Both the position numbers and the translations under genes were made by a program. A DNA stretch of 64,000 nt from Homoserinimonas sedimenticola (GTDB lineage Bacteria; Actinomycetota; Actinomycetes; Actinomycetales; Microbacteriaceae), in the NCBI RefSeq assembly GCF_026094475.1, contig NZ_JAPELL010000001.1:952316-1016315 (forward strand). Direction: 5' to 3'. Positions 62,700 to 64,000 of this stretch are shown here, piece after piece; the stretch's first letter is position 1; the number at the start of each line of letters is the position of its first letter. The notes under the pieces were generated by a model that did not search any database, was not told the DNA's origin, and worked only from the letters and a program-made list of their open reading frames with translations.

Positions 62700-63062
62700 A
62701 TGACGACAATCACGAGCCCCGCATCCGTTCCCGCCAGCGAGCTGGAGGAGAAGCCCCTCGCCCCGCCCAGCGCGGAACCCCTCGACGGCCCCGTCACGGT
62801 GCACAGCCGCGTCGATTTCGCAACCGAGGACCGCCGTCTCGTCTCGGGCATCTGGGAGTCGGAGACGGGCCGCTCGCGCTGGGAGTTCCTCACCCGCGGC
62901 GAGATCATCCACGTCATCGCGGGCGCCATGACGGTGCATGAGGATGGCGGTGAGCCCCTCGAGGTGCGCGCGGGCGACACCGCCTACTTCCCCATCGGCT
63001 GGTGCGGCACCTGGACGGTCACGGAACGACTCCGCAAGGTCTTCGTCGTCTACAAGCCCTGA
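62700..63062 (+). CDS. Cupin-domain protein (EutQ/DUF861-like)
   Basis: 120 residues. One cupin barrel (about 40-118): SGIWESETGRSRWEF, EIIHVIAGAMTVHEDGG, then RAGDTAYFPIGWCGTWTV. The usual metal His pattern is reduced; Glu and His of the first motif remain in the EIIHV segment. Such small cupins accompany amine or polyol catabolic genes. I infer a sugar-acid- or intermediate-binding role, unproven. It starts at the ATG at 62700, with the -10 box right before it. GntR follows 142 bases downstream. Confidence 0.78.
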   Translation: MTTITSPASVPASELEEKPLAPPSAEPLDGPVTVHSRVDFATEDRRLVSGIWESETGRSRWEFLTRGEIIHVIAGAMTVHEDGGEPLEVRAGDTAYFPIGWCGTWTVTERLRKVFVVYKP

Positions 63063-63110
63063 GGCACACGAGCGGAGGATGCGTCGCTTCCCCCACAACG
63101 AAGGTGCAGT

Positions 63111-63137
63111 CGCATCCAATCCGGGGTAGAACTGGAT
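63111..63137 (+). promoter_or_regulatory. Degenerate operator D and candidate GntR promoter
   Basis: CGCATCCAATC (63111-63121) keeps the right half ATCCAATC of the operator and loses the left. CTGGAT (63132-63137) begins 21 bases after the TGGATCCA-equivalent position, one more than in sites A to C. Transcription would begin near 63144, giving the GntR gene a leader of about 60 bases. The weaker site fits mild autoregulation. Confidence 0.45.
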
Positions 63138-63204
63138 ACCAAGTCGGCCGGTCGCCGACGCTCATGCACCCCCGACCGACTCGGCAGAACGGACTCCACC
63201 CCGA

Positions 63205-63921
63205 ATGAACACGACAGCAGTCAGCGGCGCGACAACGGGCGCGGCCCTCGTCGACGACCTCGCGGCCCGCATTCGCTCCAAGATCATGAGCGGGGAGATC
63301 CCCATCGGGGCGCCACTGCGGCAGGCCGAACTCGCGGCCGAGTTCGGCATCAGCCGCACGCCCGTGCGTGAGGCCCTGCGCCAACTCCAGACGGGCGGCC
63401 TCATCGAGGTCGTGCCCAACCGCGGCGCCGTCGTGCGCGTGCCCGTGCCCTGGGAGGTGCGCGAGGTCTATGAGGTGCGCGCGGAACTCGAGGCCCTCGC
63501 CGCCAAACGCGGCGTCAAGCGAATGACCCCCGAGATGGTCGACGAGCTGCGCCGCGTCAACGACGCCATGTACGAGCACTCCAAGCGCGTCGCCGCAGGA
63601 GAGAGCACGGGCGACGACAGCACGGGCGCCGAGAACGACCAGTTCCACACCCTCATCTACCGGGCATCCGGCAACTCCCGCCTGGAGCGGATGCTCACCG
63701 AGATGAACGAGTCATTCCCACGCAACGTCTCAGCCCTCGTGCTGCAGGACAACCCCCGGCACCGCGACGAGAACTTCAGCGAGCACGAGCACATCATCGA
63801 GGCGATCGCGGCCGGCGACGAGAAGAAGGCCGCCACCCTCATGCGCGCCCACGTCATCAGCGCGGGAGAACACCTCGCCCACTGGTACGAGCGACGCTCC
63901 GCCACCATCTATCGGGGCTGA
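63205..63921 (+). CDS. GntR-family transcriptional regulator with FCD domain (FadR subfamily)
   Basis: 238 residues. An N-terminal winged helix (about 15-80) includes EFGISRTPVREALRQLQTGGLIEV, the classic FadR-type recognition region. An all-helical FCD ligand domain follows (about 90-225) with possible metal ligands in NDQFH, EHEHIIEAI and HVISAGEH. It is the only regulator in the catabolic region and so the natural candidate to bind TGGATCCA. Most members are repressors released by a pathway intermediate; this is inferred. The ATG at 63205 is used; no strong Shine-Dalgarno is seen. Confidence 0.88.
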   Translation: MNTTAVSGATTGAALVDDLAARIRSKIMSGEIPIGAPLRQAELAAEFGISRTPVREALRQLQTGGLIEVVPNRGAVVRVPVPWEVREVYEVRAELEALAAKRGVKRMTPEMVDELRRVNDAMYEHSKRVAAGESTGDDSTGAENDQFHTLIYRASGNSRLERMLTEMNESFPRNVSALVLQDNPRHRDENFSEHEHIIEAIAAGDEKKAATLMRAHVISAGEHLAHWYERRSATIYRG

Positions 63922-63947
63922 ACCCGCGCCTCGCGTACTCGCGACAC

Positions 63948-63991
63948 ACGACGACGGCGGCGGTCGCATCTGCGACCACCGCCGTCGTCGT
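63948..63991 (+). terminator. Strong hairpin after the GntR gene
   Basis: 63948-63967 pairs with 63972-63991 as a 20-position stem with a single C-A mismatch and a four-base loop (ATCT). It starts 27 bases after the GntR stop. There is no T-run, as is common for actinobacterial terminators, and its near symmetry would let it act on both strands. Confidence 0.72.
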
Positions 63992-64000
63992 CACTCCGAC

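Noticed and set aside
63131..63142. CTGGATACCAAG as a second operator half-site before the GntR gene
   Set aside because: It resembles TGGATCCA with one inserted base, but it fits better as the -10-like element CTGGAT of that promoter.

Overview
The window is about 64 kb of high-GC DNA with frequent GTG starts, ATGA/GTGA stop-start overlaps, TAGRMT-type -10 boxes close to start codons and a purE-LCP pair. This points to an actinobacterium, most likely a Microbacteriaceae relative. That placement is inferred from style and gene content, not from a marker gene. I see no rRNA, tRNA, CRISPR array or insertion sequence.

Positions 1 to about 50,400 are a large, mosaic surface-polysaccharide locus built from blocks on alternating strands. 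(1) 1-1,159 (minus): a sugar 3-dehydrase/aminotransferase (cut by the window edge) and a GDP-fucose-synthase-like reductase. (2) 1,276-4,812 (plus): two GT2 enzymes, a DUF2304 protein and a DUF2142 membrane protein. (3) 12,788-4,799 (minus): a GT2-GT4 fusion, an acyltransferase, an NDP-sugar epimerase, a flippase and a large membrane protein. (4) 12,999-21,861 (plus): a Wzz-like protein, then a complete UDP-di-N-acetylbacillosamine-type set (4,6-dehydratase, aminotransferase, phosphoglycosyltransferase, acetyltransferase), two GT4 enzymes and a FemAB-like protein. (5) 21,833-28,573: a ceramidase-fold protein, a second flippase, a GNAT, a Wzy candidate and an OafA-SGNH acyltransferase. (6) 28,679-32,677 (plus): a wbpD-E-B-A-like set for UDP-2,3-diacetamido-glucuronate. 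(7) 38,033-32,674 (minus): two paralogous GT4 enzymes, an O-antigen ligase/polymerase and a second UDP-sugar dehydrogenase. (8) 38,116-50,417: GT2, a secreted DUF5648-repeat protein, rfbC/rfbA, wzt/wzm, a wbbL-like rhamnosyltransferase, rfbB/rfbD, GT4, an LCP ligase and purE. Both Wzx/Wzy and ABC export are represented, with an LCP protein that could attach the product to the wall.

Positions 50,478-63,921 hold an unrelated catabolic cluster. A long minus-strand operon encodes a Rieske oxygenase, a glutamine-synthetase-like ligase, a phosphotriesterase-family lactonase, an isochorismatase-fold hydrolase, a gamma-glutamyltransferase-family enzyme and an amidohydrolase. Around it are a metallo-beta-lactamase-fold lactonase, a second phosphotriesterase-family protein, a cyclase-family hydrolase, a VanB-type reductase with a small membrane protein, a cupin and a FadR/GntR regulator. 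The simplest reading is gamma-glutamyl activation of an amine, Rieske oxygenation, deglutamylation, then hydrolysis of lactone and amide intermediates. The substrate is unknown.

The most notable signal is regulatory. Three promoters of the catabolic cluster carry the palindrome TGGATCCA (GATTGGATCCAATC at its best), each exactly 20 bp start-to-start upstream of a TNGGAT -10 box. A degenerate fourth copy precedes the GntR gene. This predicts one operator and one regulon, and it helps fix the start codon of the Rieske oxygenase. A six-copy 17-bp tandem repeat interrupts the long operon.
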